Shown here piece by piece: positions 17,511 to 25,468 of a stretch of DNA of 64,000 nucleotides. Source of the stretch: Lysinibacillus sp. 2017 (lineage in GTDB: Bacteria; Bacillota; Bacilli; Bacillales_A; Planococcaceae). The DNA lies in NCBI RefSeq assembly GCF_003073375.1, contig NZ_CP029002.1:1784001-1848000 (forward strand). Direction: 5' to 3'. Under the pieces are notes generated by a model that ran no database searches, was not told the DNA's origin, and saw nothing but the letters and a program-made list of their open reading frames with translations. Position 1 is the first letter of the stretch. Every line of letters starts with the position of its first letter. The position numbers were made by a program, and so were the translations under genes.

Positions 17511-17804
17511 TTATTCTCCAATTTGCATCACTCTTTCCCAAACGCCTTCTTCATTGTCTGGCTTTTTCCAAATTTCACCGTTCACTGTATTATACAAATA
17601 CAGCCAGCCATCACTTAAAAATACTTCAAAATCACCATTACTATTATTTGCTGAATGAATTGAGTTAGAAAGTTCGAATTGAGCATTCGTAACATTGGAA
17701 CCCGCATACTCGATACTCGAACTTATTTTTGTTGCGCCATATAGGACAGAGCCACCTAAAATAATGCTGCATAAAATGAGCGCGAAGCCATTTGATTTGT
17801 CCAA
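17511..17804 (-). CDS. Hypothetical small anchored protein
   Basis: This encodes 97 residues if the TTG at 17804 is used, which sits about eight bases after GGAGGAA; ATGs at 17819 and 17810 overlap the ribosome site. There is one N-terminal hydrophobic helix (about residues 7-25), then a soluble part with SDGWLYLYNTVNGEIWKKPD, which looks like a single beta-propeller-type or WG-type repeat. No family is recognised. Confidence 0.55.
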   Translation of the reverse strand: MDKSNGFALILCSIILGGSVLYGATKISSSIEYAGSNVTNAQFELSNSIHSANNSNGDFEVFLSDGWLYLYNTVNGEIWKKPDNEEGVWERVMQIGE

Positions 17805-17960
17805 TCCCATTTCCTCCATTCACTATCATTTAATTTCTCTGATTGTAACATAATGGAAAATTACTCGGTGAATACTACACAAAATTTCGCAAACATAAAA
17901 TGATAAAGGCAAATGGCTATGTTTTGAGGTAAGCCATGAAACGTAACAGCAGGAAGGGGC

Positions 17961-18155
17961 ATGTCGTCTTATATCAAGAAACGGATTGAACTTGTCACCA
18001 AGTTTTTGGACGACCAGAAAGATGAACGTCGCTTGAAGCTGGAGAAGATGCAGCTTAATGTCGATAAAACTAAAGCTGAAATTGATGTCCGAAGATGCAA
18101 TGGGCCATTATTACCCATATCTCAAATACTGGGTTTTATGATAAAATATATCTGA
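17961..18155 (+). CDS. Possible 64-residue coiled-coil fragment
   Basis: The ATG at 17961 follows AGGAAGGGG closely. The first 42 residues are charged and helical (KKRIELVTKFLDDQKDERR, LEKMQLNVDKTKAEID), similar in style to phage terminase small subunits or scaffolds; the last 20 residues change character abruptly. It looks like the front end of a truncated gene. The assignment is weak and it may not be expressed. Confidence 0.3.
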   Translation: MSSYIKKRIELVTKFLDDQKDERRLKLEKMQLNVDKTKAEIDVRRCNGPLLPISQILGFMIKYI

Positions 18156-18200
18156 ATATTTTAACTTTAGAAAATACAAAAGGAAGTGTAATAATCAGAT

Positions 18201-19721
18201 ATGAAAAAGAAATTGAAACCATTGATTAGTGTTATTGCCATTAGTGCCCTCTCTCTATCTATAAATTTAGATAAAAATGTATTAGCTAATGATATTGCAA
18301 ATACATGTGAGTATGATTCGGTATCGAAGGTAAACCCTGATTATTCCACAATGAACTGTTTGTTAACCGAAACAGCACTGAGTTATGATGTTCCTCCTGA
18401 AATTGTGAAGGCAATAGCGGAGGGGGAAAGTGGAAATTGGCGCCATTTCGATGAGAATGGTGAAGCGATTGTGACAGCTGATAATGGAATTGGGATTATG
18501 CAGATTACAAATCAAGCTAGCTACGATCAAGATAGACTAAAAAGCGATATTGTCTATAATATTCAAGCTGGAGTAGAGACTCTAGATGATATGTTTAAGC
18601 GGAAGGATTTGCCTAGCATCAACGGTGGGGAAAGAGATGTATTGGAACATTGGTACTTCGCTATTATGGCTTATAATGGAACTAAGCCTTTAAATAGCCC
18701 AATTGTCCAAGCAACGGGTGAAAAAAATAGTAAAGCCTATCAAGAGAAAATCCTCGGAATCATTAAGAAATTAGAATTATTAGACGTAAAAGAGCTGACT
18801 TTTTCAAGCGAAGATTTTCAATATGACTCTAACAGCAGGGAAAATATTAAATTTTCAGAAATGAACTATGATTTTAGTTTACCATTAACAAAATCAAAGT
18901 ATTTTTTTGAAACAAATCAAAAAGTTAGTGTAACAACTAAAAATTTTAGGGCAAGACCTACTACGGGTGGTGTGCCTATGGGTACTTTACGTGAAGGTGA
19001 AATTGTTACCATTACGGGTCCTTTTAAATATGACGAGGTATCAACGAAGAAAAACCACTTTGTTTGGTATCCTGTGAAAAGAGATGACGGGACAGAGGGG
19101 TATGTAGCATCTAGTTATTTAAACTACTCAGCTTCAACACCAACACCAACAACTTCAGTTGCCCCTTCACCGGACTACTCTGCTTACACTAAAAAGTTTG
19201 CAGACTTCAGCACTACAGATTGGTGGAAAGATGATATGATTTGGGCGATCGACCGAGGTTTAATTAGTGGTTACGGTAACGTATGGAACGCAAAAACAAA
19301 GAAATACGAAACACAGTTACAACCGAACACACAATTAACAGAAGCTCACTTCCTAACAATCTTCTTCCGTTTCGCTCAAAAAGATGAATTAGCAAGTGTA
19401 AAAAACACATCATCTTGGAATAAAAGTGGTTTATACAACATGGCTAATAAATACAATATGCCTGTACTAGCAAGTGAAGCATCTACAACTTCTAAAGGTC
19501 TAGCGGATAAAGGTATTAGACGAGGTAAATTAGCGCAACTGATGGCATCTTACTACAAAGGACATATAGTAAGCGAGAATGAAGCTATTCAATTTTTCGT
19601 GGATAATGGGATTACTACAGCAACATCAGTCGCTGCTTATAACCCTAATCAAATTTTAACTCGTTCTCAAATCTCTGCGTTTATTCAAAGATATGAATCA
19701 TTTGTATCGAATCAAAAATAA
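18201..19721 (+). CDS. Secreted SLT transglycosylase-like protein with SH3 and SLH-like parts
   Basis: This encodes 506 residues with a signal peptide (cleavage near residue 30). Residues 48-165 form a lytic-transglycosylase fold with AEGESGNW (catalytic Glu about 76), GIGIMQIT and AYNG. Residues about 243-310 are an SH3-type wall-binding domain (NFRARPTTGG ... GYVASSYL). After a Thr/Pro linker, residues 330-503 resemble S-layer homology repeats (FADFSTTDWWKDDMIWAIDRGLISGYG). It should cut peptidoglycan glycan strands while held on secondary wall polymer. Its codon use in the C-terminal third differs slightly from the first part, hinting at a fused module. Confidence 0.82.
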   Translation: MKKKLKPLISVIAISALSLSINLDKNVLANDIANTCEYDSVSKVNPDYSTMNCLLTETALSYDVPPEIVKAIAEGESGNWRHFDENGEAIVTADNGIGIMQITNQASYDQDRLKSDIVYNIQAGVETLDDMFKRKDLPSINGGERDVLEHWYFAIMAYNGTKPLNSPIVQATGEKNSKAYQEKILGIIKKLELLDVKELTFSSEDFQYDSNSRENIKFSEMNYDFSLPLTKSKYFFETNQKVSVTTKNFRARPTTGGVPMGTLREGEIVTITGPFKYDEVSTKKNHFVWYPVKRDDGTEGYVASSYLNYSASTPTPTTSVAPSPDYSAYTKKFADFSTTDWWKDDMIWAIDRGLISGYGNVWNAKTKKYETQLQPNTQLTEAHFLTIFFRFAQKDELASVKNTSSWNKSGLYNMANKYNMPVLASEASTTSKGLADKGIRRGKLAQLMASYYKGHIVSENEAIQFFVDNGITTATSVAAYNPNQILTRSQISAFIQRYESFVSNQK

Positions 19722-19732
19722 ATAAACTTAGG

Positions 19733-19763
19733 AAACGGTTGCTTACATTGCAATCGTTTTTCT
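19733..19763 (+). terminator. Intrinsic terminator after the SLT-SH3-SLH gene
   Basis: AAACGGTTGC pairs with GCAATCGTTT and is followed by T residues. Confidence 0.75.
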
Positions 19764-19887
19764 GTTCTTATGGCCAATTAAAAATATTCAGTAACCATTT
19801 TAAGGCAAGTCGTGACGATCAGTCGTTTGGTAACACGGTCCTAGGTTGATTTGTTAGAGTTACTAATTTGATATGTAATTGTATCTA

Positions 19888-20025
19888 TTAGCGCTCTAGT
19901 TTTTTGCTAATTTGCTCCAATAATGTGGATTGCTTTTTTAATTGTGTAATTGTAGTGATAACAAACCAAATTATAAAAATGATTGGAATTAGCCAAATTA
20001 ATAGAGGAAAAACCAAAAATAGCAT
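19888..20025 (-). CDS. 45-residue membrane protein with helical tail
   Basis: The ATG at 20025 has AAAGGTGGTG eleven bases upstream. The peptide opens MLFLVFPLLIWLIPIIF, spans the membrane once (about residues 2-26), and ends in a charged amphipathic helix (LKKQSTLLEQISKKLER). Such span-plus-coil proteins are common small Bacillales membrane proteins of unknown role. It stands alone in a 618-base gap between the SLT gene and ku. Confidence 0.6.
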   Translation of the reverse strand: MLFLVFPLLIWLIPIIFIIWFVITTITQLKKQSTLLEQISKKLER

Positions 20026-20261
20026 CTATAAAACACCACCTTTAAATTGACTGAAACTTATTCTTGTAATTAATTATATGATATTACTAATGGTAGCAGA
20101 ATGAGAAATGTGTCATGGTAGAAATGACCGTTACTTGAGACGAGAATGACTACAAGGTAATTCGTGAATGCTCTTGTCTAGTTGCACTACTGGACTAATA
20201 GAAGATAACACAACGATAAATATTAGAAAATGTCACTGTAAATTTAAATAGCTAAAATGAA

Positions 20262-20298
20262 AATTAGCCACCTCTTATCAAATGATGGGTGACTAATT
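20262..20298 (-). terminator. Intrinsic terminator after ku
   Basis: On the minus strand AATTAG-t-CACC pairs with GGTG-g-CTAATT, then TTCATTTT. It lies 42 bases past the ku stop. Confidence 0.65.
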
Positions 20299-20339
20299 AA
20301 AAGTATGCTATTTGATTTATTAATCGTAAAGACGTAACT

Positions 20340-21161
20340 TTAGGCGTTTTTCTTTGTTCTGGATGTGCGCTTTCTTGCAGTTGGTTTCTTCTTCGTTTTC
20401 TCCAACGATGCTTGAAGGGCAGACATGAGGTCGGTTACATTGTCAGGGAGTGGTTGTTTTTCGTTTGCTGTTATAGTACCTTCTGCTTTTTTATCCTCAA
20501 TTAATTGCATAAGAGCTGTACGATACTCGTCCGTATATTTTGTAGGATCGAACGCAGTCGTTAATTGTTCAACTAACATTAAAGCTGTTTCAAGTTCTCT
20601 TTGGACAACAGTTTCAATACTCGGAATGTTTGGCACATCACCAACACTTCTTACCTCATCAGGAAAATGAATAACCTCCATTACCAAAGTATTCTTATAA
20701 ACACGGATAACAGCTAATTGTTCTTTAGCTCTTATAGTTATTTTCGCAACGCCAATTTTACCTGATTCCTCTAAAGTTTTACGTAGTAATACATATGCTT
20801 TTGCACCTGTAGCATCAGGGGATAAATAGTATGTCTTTTCAAAATAAATGGGATCAATTTCTTCTAACTTCACAAAATCAATAATTTCAACGGCTTTATC
20901 TTCCGCTTCTTTCCGTAAATTTTCTAAATCCTCCTCATCTAATACTACAAATTTATTTTTGCTGTATTCAAAGGCTTTGACAATGTCCTCCTCTTTCACT
21001 TCTCTTTGACAACCTTCACATACTTTTTTGTAGCTAATCGGTGTATGACATTCTTTATGAAGTTGCCTTAGTTTAACATCTTTGTTTTCAGTAGCAGCAT
21101 GAAGCTTTACAGGAATGTTAACTAAACCAAAACTAATGCTTCCTTTCCAAACAGTATGCAT
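20340..21161 (-). CDS. ku: Ku end-binding protein (non-homologous end joining)
   Basis: This encodes 273 residues, ATG with TGAGGTGA upstream. It is a bacterial Ku homodimer that rings DNA double-strand ends and recruits LigD. MHTVWKGSISFGLVNIPVKLH is the invariant N-terminal strand region (landmark, residues 1-21), followed by CHTPISYKKVCEGCQ with the Cys residues of the zinc-like knuckle, and a basic Lys/Arg-rich tail (KKKPTARKRTSRTKK) that contacts DNA. It is divergent from ligD, with 104 bases between them. In B. subtilis the pair (ykoV/ykoU) works in spores. Confidence 0.95.
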   Translation of the reverse strand: MHTVWKGSISFGLVNIPVKLHAATENKDVKLRQLHKECHTPISYKKVCEGCQREVKEEDIVKAFEYSKNKFVVLDEEDLENLRKEAEDKAVEIIDFVKLEEIDPIYFEKTYYLSPDATGAKAYVLLRKTLEESGKIGVAKITIRAKEQLAVIRVYKNTLVMEVIHFPDEVRSVGDVPNIPSIETVVQRELETALMLVEQLTTAFDPTKYTDEYRTALMQLIEDKKAEGTITANEKQPLPDNVTDLMSALQASLEKTKKKPTARKRTSRTKKNA

Positions 21162-21181
21162 TTTGTCACCTCATTTTTCTT

Positions 21182-21211
21182 TACTATGGTGTTAAATAAA
21201 TTTTTTTATGT
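21182..21211 (-). promoter_or_regulatory. Possible forespore (sigma-G-like) promoter of ku
   Basis: On the minus strand ACATA, an 18-base spacer and CATAGTA approach the sigma-G pattern (gHATR, 17-18 bases, CATnnTA), about 20 bases before the ku start. The -35 lacks the leading G. B. subtilis ykoV is under sigma-G, which makes the match plausible, not proven. Confidence 0.3.
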
Positions 21212-21265
21212 ATCGTAATGACAAATAAACAAAAGCTATAAAAAAATGAAAGTAGGCAGTGCAAT

Positions 21266-23104
21266 TTGAAACCGATGTTATTGACGGATTCATCTGAAGT
21301 TCCAGCTGGGAATGGATGGTTATACGAAACAAAGTATGATGGTTTTCGTTGTATTTTAACTTGGGAAAAGGGTGAAAAAACACCTATTCTGAAAAGCCGA
21401 AATGATAATTTACTTGACCAAAAGTTTCCCGAAATAATTCGATTTTGTGAAGGTATCTACAATGACATAGAACCCTATTTACCACTAGTGTTGGATGGGG
21501 AATTGGTTTATTTAACAAATGATTTTCAAGGGAACTTTTCAATCGTGCAGAAGCGGGGGAGAATGCAGAATAGCCAAAACATAGAATCTCATGCTGAATC
21601 TTTTCCGTGCCATTATATTGTTTTTGATATTTTAAAAATTAAAGGTTTGACAAAAACTGATAGCCATTTGGTTACCCGTAAGCAAGTATTAACTGAACTT
21701 TTTGGAGCACTAAGCCTTCCAAAAGGTGTGAATTACAAGGATTCAAAACGATTACAAGCCATCGATGTTTTTGAAGATAGCGCGTTACTCTGGCAAAAAA
21801 TAAAAACTTACAACGGTGAGGGTATAATTGCAAAGAAGCGCACAAGTCAATGGCTGGATGGTACGAGGTCAAAAAATTGGTTGAAGATAAAAAATTGGAA
21901 ATACGTTGATGTGATTTTAATAAGATTGGATCTATCCAATGGATTTTTTGATGCAGTAGTTTATAAAGGTGACGTACAAATAGAGGTAGTAACGTTTAAA
22001 CATGGCTTAAAAGAAGAAGAAAAGAAAACGCTCATTAAGATGTTTGAACAATATGGCACTTTAAGAAATGATGGAGTGTGGGAAATTCCTGCTTCAATAT
22101 GCGTATCGGTAGCCTGTATTGATTTTGATGGAAGTAAGTTAAGAGAACCAAAATTTCATGCGTTCAAGTTTAACGTTAAACCTAGCGAATGCAACTGGCA
22201 ACAAATGCAACGGCAATTAAATCCAATACCTGAATGTGTTTTTGTTACACATCCTGATAAACCTGTCTTTCCAACTATCGGGATTAAGAAAGATGATTAT
22301 TTATTGTACCTTCAAATAGTAGCTCCTTATATGTTGCCGTTTTTACAGAAGCGGCGATTAACCGTTATTCGGTATCCACATGGTGCACCAGGTGAAAATT
22401 TTTACCAAAAAAATTACCAAGACAATATTCCAAGCTTTGTGACTACTCATATGGCTGATGATAACAACTACGTATTATGTAATAACCTTGAAACACTGTT
22501 GTGGCTAGGAAATCAACTTGCGATAGAATTTCACATTCCGTTTCAACCAATTCAAACAGACAAACCGACTGAAATCGTGTTTGACTTAGATCCTCCATCT
22601 GTTGAAGCGTTTCATTTAGCCGTGAGTGCTGCGTTAAATTTAAAAACCATTTTAGATCATTTTGGGCTTCAATCATTCGTTAAAACATCAGGCGGAAAAG
22701 GGATGCAGGTTTATATTCCATTACCATTTAATACATTTACTTATGAAGAAACAGGTGTTTTTACGGAGTTTGTATGTAAATTTTTAGTTCAGCAGTATCC
22801 CGATTGGTTTACAACTGAACGGTTCAAGAAGAATAGAGGGAACAGATTGTATTTGGATTATGTACAACATAAAGAAGGTAAAACGATTGTTGCACCATAT
22901 TCAGCAAGGGGAAATGCAAAAGGGTTAATAGCCACTCCATTACACTGGGATGAAGTTAACGAACAACTAAGTCCGGATAAGTTTACCATCCCGAAAGTAA
23001 TAGATAGAATTAATAATTTTGGTGACCTGTTAAGAAACTTCAGAGAGGTCGGAGAAAACCAGGATTTTAAATCTGTTCTTAATCAAATAAGTGGTGTAAG
23101 TTAA
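21266..23104 (+). CDS. ligD: Multifunctional DNA ligase LigD (ligase-polymerase)
   Basis: This encodes 612 residues, TTG start, close to the 611 of B. subtilis LigD (YkoU). The N-terminal ATP-dependent ligase domain has KYDGFRC with the adenylated Lys23, DGELV and a GEGIIAKK motif (residues 1-290). The C-terminal primase-polymerase domain (about 310-600) has VFDLDPP (metal-binding DxD) and KTSGGKGMQVY. The phosphoesterase domain of mycobacterial LigD is absent, as in other Bacillales. It fills and seals ends held by Ku. No strong ribosome site is seen before the TTG. Confidence 0.95.
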   Translation: MKPMLLTDSSEVPAGNGWLYETKYDGFRCILTWEKGEKTPILKSRNDNLLDQKFPEIIRFCEGIYNDIEPYLPLVLDGELVYLTNDFQGNFSIVQKRGRMQNSQNIESHAESFPCHYIVFDILKIKGLTKTDSHLVTRKQVLTELFGALSLPKGVNYKDSKRLQAIDVFEDSALLWQKIKTYNGEGIIAKKRTSQWLDGTRSKNWLKIKNWKYVDVILIRLDLSNGFFDAVVYKGDVQIEVVTFKHGLKEEEKKTLIKMFEQYGTLRNDGVWEIPASICVSVACIDFDGSKLREPKFHAFKFNVKPSECNWQQMQRQLNPIPECVFVTHPDKPVFPTIGIKKDDYLLYLQIVAPYMLPFLQKRRLTVIRYPHGAPGENFYQKNYQDNIPSFVTTHMADDNNYVLCNNLETLLWLGNQLAIEFHIPFQPIQTDKPTEIVFDLDPPSVEAFHLAVSAALNLKTILDHFGLQSFVKTSGGKGMQVYIPLPFNTFTYEETGVFTEFVCKFLVQQYPDWFTTERFKKNRGNRLYLDYVQHKEGKTIVAPYSARGNAKGLIATPLHWDEVNEQLSPDKFTIPKVIDRINNFGDLLRNFREVGENQDFKSVLNQISGVS

Positions 23105-23311
23105 TAAATTATGATGTGTAATTCTCAACTACTATAGTATAAATAGCCTTCCGCATTTTGTTATGTGGAGGGTTTGTTTCATTGGGTAGGCCAAAATATT
23201 AATTGGGTTGAATGGAATGAAAAAGCGGGACAAACATATAATGCAATGATTACAACTTGCAACTAGATTTGAGCCAAGACAACTTGAGTACTTGTTAAAG
23301 GAGAGGTTAAC

Positions 23312-23584
23312 ATGACACATTTTGAAATAATGGCGCAGAAAAGGCAGACGAGTATATTTGAATACATTCTAATTGGACCAAATAGCAAACGTAATAACGG
23401 CTTTGAGGAAGGCGACTATGTGAAGATTCGATTTTATACAGATGAATTTGATTTCATCTACAATTGCCATCCACAGTTATTAGAAGAAGGAATTATCATC
23501 GAAAAGCAACACGGTTTTTACAAAGTGAAATTTTCTAACGGAAACTTTGTTGATGTGCCAGGTGAGAAATTAACTTTAGCCTAA
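23312..23584 (+). CDS. Hypothetical protein downstream of ligD
   Basis: This encodes 90 residues, ATG with AAAGGAGAGG upstream. It is compact, probably all-beta, with KRQTSIFEYILIGPNSK, GDYVKIRFYTDEFDF and YKVKFSNGNFVDVPGEKL; the second half looks like a KOW/SH3-type barrel. It has no signal or membrane segment. No family is recognised. It lies 207 bases after ligD with a weak hairpin between (near 23142-23178), so co-transcription is possible. The next small gene follows after 13 bases. Confidence 0.6.
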   Translation: MTHFEIMAQKRQTSIFEYILIGPNSKRNNGFEEGDYVKIRFYTDEFDFIYNCHPQLLEEGIIIEKQHGFYKVKFSNGNFVDVPGEKLTLA

Positions 23585-23597
23585 AGGGGACTTATAT

Positions 23598-23744
23598 ATG
23601 AACATTTTAAAATGGATTGATGAATTTTTGTTTGGTACAGCTGAAGAACAAAATGAGTTTGAGCAGAGAGAAAAACTGTGGTATTACTTACCGATATTCT
23701 TTGCGATTATCGTGTTAATATCAGTGTACGTATTTATCATTTGA
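23598..23744 (+). CDS. 48-residue membrane protein
   Basis: The ATG at 23598 has AAAGGGGA upstream, 13 bases after the previous stop. An amphipathic N-terminal half (ILKWIDEFLFGTAEEQNEF) precedes one transmembrane helix (LPIFFAIIVLISVYVFII) that ends the protein. It very probably forms an operon with the 90-residue gene. The function is unknown. Confidence 0.6.
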   Translation: MNILKWIDEFLFGTAEEQNEFEQREKLWYYLPIFFAIIVLISVYVFII

Positions 23745-23881
23745 AATCCGAAGTGTACATGAAATGTTGATACATAAGGCTCCTTGTATGTCCTCCTGTG
23801 ATGTCGAAGGGTTCAACCGACTACCCTTACTTGCTTTACTGGCAAATGGGTTAATCTTTGTAGTGTGGTATTTACCAAAAC

Positions 23882-23927
23882 AAAAAGCACAGATTCCAAT
23901 GATTAAATGGAATCTGTGCTTTTTTTA
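23882..23927. terminator. Bidirectional terminator before the acyltransferase stop
   Basis: A 17-bp perfect stem AAAAAGCACAGATTCCA and complement with T runs on both sides. It overlaps the end of the minus-strand acyltransferase gene. Confidence 0.85.
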
Positions 23928-25019
23928 TTTGCCGATTAATAACCAACCGTATTTATTTTTACTAACAAAATGCGTAAAAATCCAACTAATTGCTGTTACG
24001 ATAATCGCCGTAATAATTTGCCATGAATGGAATAATAACGGGGTTGTACCTGGTAATAGCTCTCGAGCAAAGAATAAGAAAAATGGGTGGAATAAATAAA
24101 TTCCAAATGACATAATCGCCAATCGATTTAAGAAATGACTTAACGCAGGATTATTGACGGCCATAACCATTTTACCGAGCCAAATCATCATTAAGCCACC
24201 TGTTAAACCAAGGGCAGTATAGAATCCGTCTAAAATAAGCGTTCGGTAATCTGAAGGTGGTAACCAGTTGCTTAATGTATTCATTTTAATCGAAATGTCT
24301 GAATAAATGAGCAGAATTGCTGAAACTAAAAAGGTAACAACAATCAATACCGATAGTAGTTTCTTTGAATTATGCCAAATTTCATCTAAGCGTGCATAAT
24401 GGAAGCCGATTGCAGCCCCTGTGACAAAGAATGAAAAATACGATAAAAAGTAGGAGCCACGTGATTCAACGCCAAAATATACTCTATTTAAGTAATACCA
24501 AGTAAATTGGATGAGAATAGAACCGATTAACGCAGGTAAGACTTTCAAATTGAATTTTTTGAACACATATAAAATGAAGGGAAATACAAGATAAAATTGG
24601 ATCAGAACAAACATAAAGTAAAGGTGCATATAAACTTTACCTGTAAATAACTGATGTACAAAAGTTTTAATCGCTACGACTAAAGTGTAATCATGGTTAA
24701 GAAACCATTTTGCTACGAAATAGAAAATTGAAATTGAAATATACGGTAAAATAATATACTTTAATCGTTTCACATAAAAGGCTTTAATCGATTCTGAATT
24801 AAATTCTTTGTTGCGATAGCTGTATAGCAGAACAAGACCACTTAGGAAAAAGAATGCGGGTACACCGAGTTTTCCGATGGTGTTAAATGATGAATAAACG
24901 TAAAACATGTCAGAACCAGCTGGCATTGCTACAAGACCTGTTGAACTAAAATGGACGAATAGCACCGCAAACATGGCAAATGCACGTGCAAACTGAACTT
25001 CTTCTAATTTCCGTTTCAT
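23925..25019 (-). CDS. Acyltransferase family 3 membrane protein
   Basis: This encodes 364 residues from the ATG at 25019 (GGAAGCG upstream); a longer frame to 25070 lacks a site. About ten transmembrane helices carry the PF01757 pattern: QFARAFAMFAVLFVHFSS with the conserved His, GVPAFFFLSGLVL, and a late FGIYLFHPFFLF segment. The family O-acetylates wall or surface polysaccharides; the acceptor cannot be told. It is monocistronic. Confidence 0.82.
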   Translation of the reverse strand: MKRKLEEVQFARAFAMFAVLFVHFSSTGLVAMPAGSDMFYVYSSFNTIGKLGVPAFFFLSGLVLLYSYRNKEFNSESIKAFYVKRLKYIILPYISISIFYFVAKWFLNHDYTLVVAIKTFVHQLFTGKVYMHLYFMFVLIQFYLVFPFILYVFKKFNLKVLPALIGSILIQFTWYYLNRVYFGVESRGSYFLSYFSFFVTGAAIGFHYARLDEIWHNSKKLLSVLIVVTFLVSAILLIYSDISIKMNTLSNWLPPSDYRTLILDGFYTALGLTGGLMMIWLGKMVMAVNNPALSHFLNRLAIMSFGIYLFHPFFLFFARELLPGTTPLLFHSWQIITAIIVTAISWIFTHFVSKNKYGWLLIGK

Positions 25020-25126
25020 AAAATATCGCTTCCAATTTGATTTTTTAAGGTTATTATACCCGTTAAACAATAGAGAAAAACGGTCTAATTAATCGATAAA
25101 AAGACTTGAAGTTGATAAAATATATT

Positions 25127-25159
25127 ACTTTTAGATAGTGAATTATTCACTTTTAGATA
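25127..25159. promoter_or_regulatory. Direct repeat ACTTTTAGATA spaced by 22 bp
   Basis: ACTTTTAGATA occurs at 25127-25137 and 25149-25159, exactly two helical turns apart. This is the layout of OmpR/PhoP-type response-regulator sites. It lies 108 bases upstream of the acyltransferase start and 310 bases upstream of ctpB. Confidence 0.35.
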
Positions 25160-25201
25160 ACTCTTTTCTTTTATTGAATGTGCATAAATAGCGATAAGTA
25201 C

Positions 25202-25228
25202 GGGGACGCTTTTTTGGTGTCCTTTTTG
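25202..25228 (+). terminator. Terminator without an upstream gene
   Basis: GGGGACGC and GGTGTCC pair across a T-rich loop and are followed by TTTTTG. No plus-strand gene ends here; the nearest upstream gene is on minus. Confidence 0.55.
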
Positions 25229-25305
25229 TTTATGTATGGAGAGTAATAAAAAGAAGTATTTTTGATAAGAACAAACAAGCTAGTTAACAGCGGGCCATTT
25301 TTGAG

Positions 25306-25349
25306 AGGCAGGGATTGTAAGGTTTTTTTCTCACAATCTCTGCTTTTTT
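25306..25349 (+). terminator. Second terminator without an upstream gene
   Basis: GCAGGGATTGT pairs with ACAATCTCTGC, then six T residues. It lies between the first orphan terminator and the ctpB promoter region. Confidence 0.65.
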
Positions 25350-25468
25350 CTTTTGTTCAGGAAACCTAATAAAAAAAATGGCGTCTGTCCTTTTCTATCG
25401 CTTCCTAAACTGATATTATTGGTATAGTGTGAAATCAGTTAGTGTAAATATGAGAGTGGTGAAAATTA

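Noticed and set aside
23170-23265. 34-codon frame reading GLFHWVGQNINWVEWNE between ligD and the 90-residue gene
   Set aside because: It has no ribosome site, a weak hairpin overlaps its start, and a chance open frame is likely at this length.
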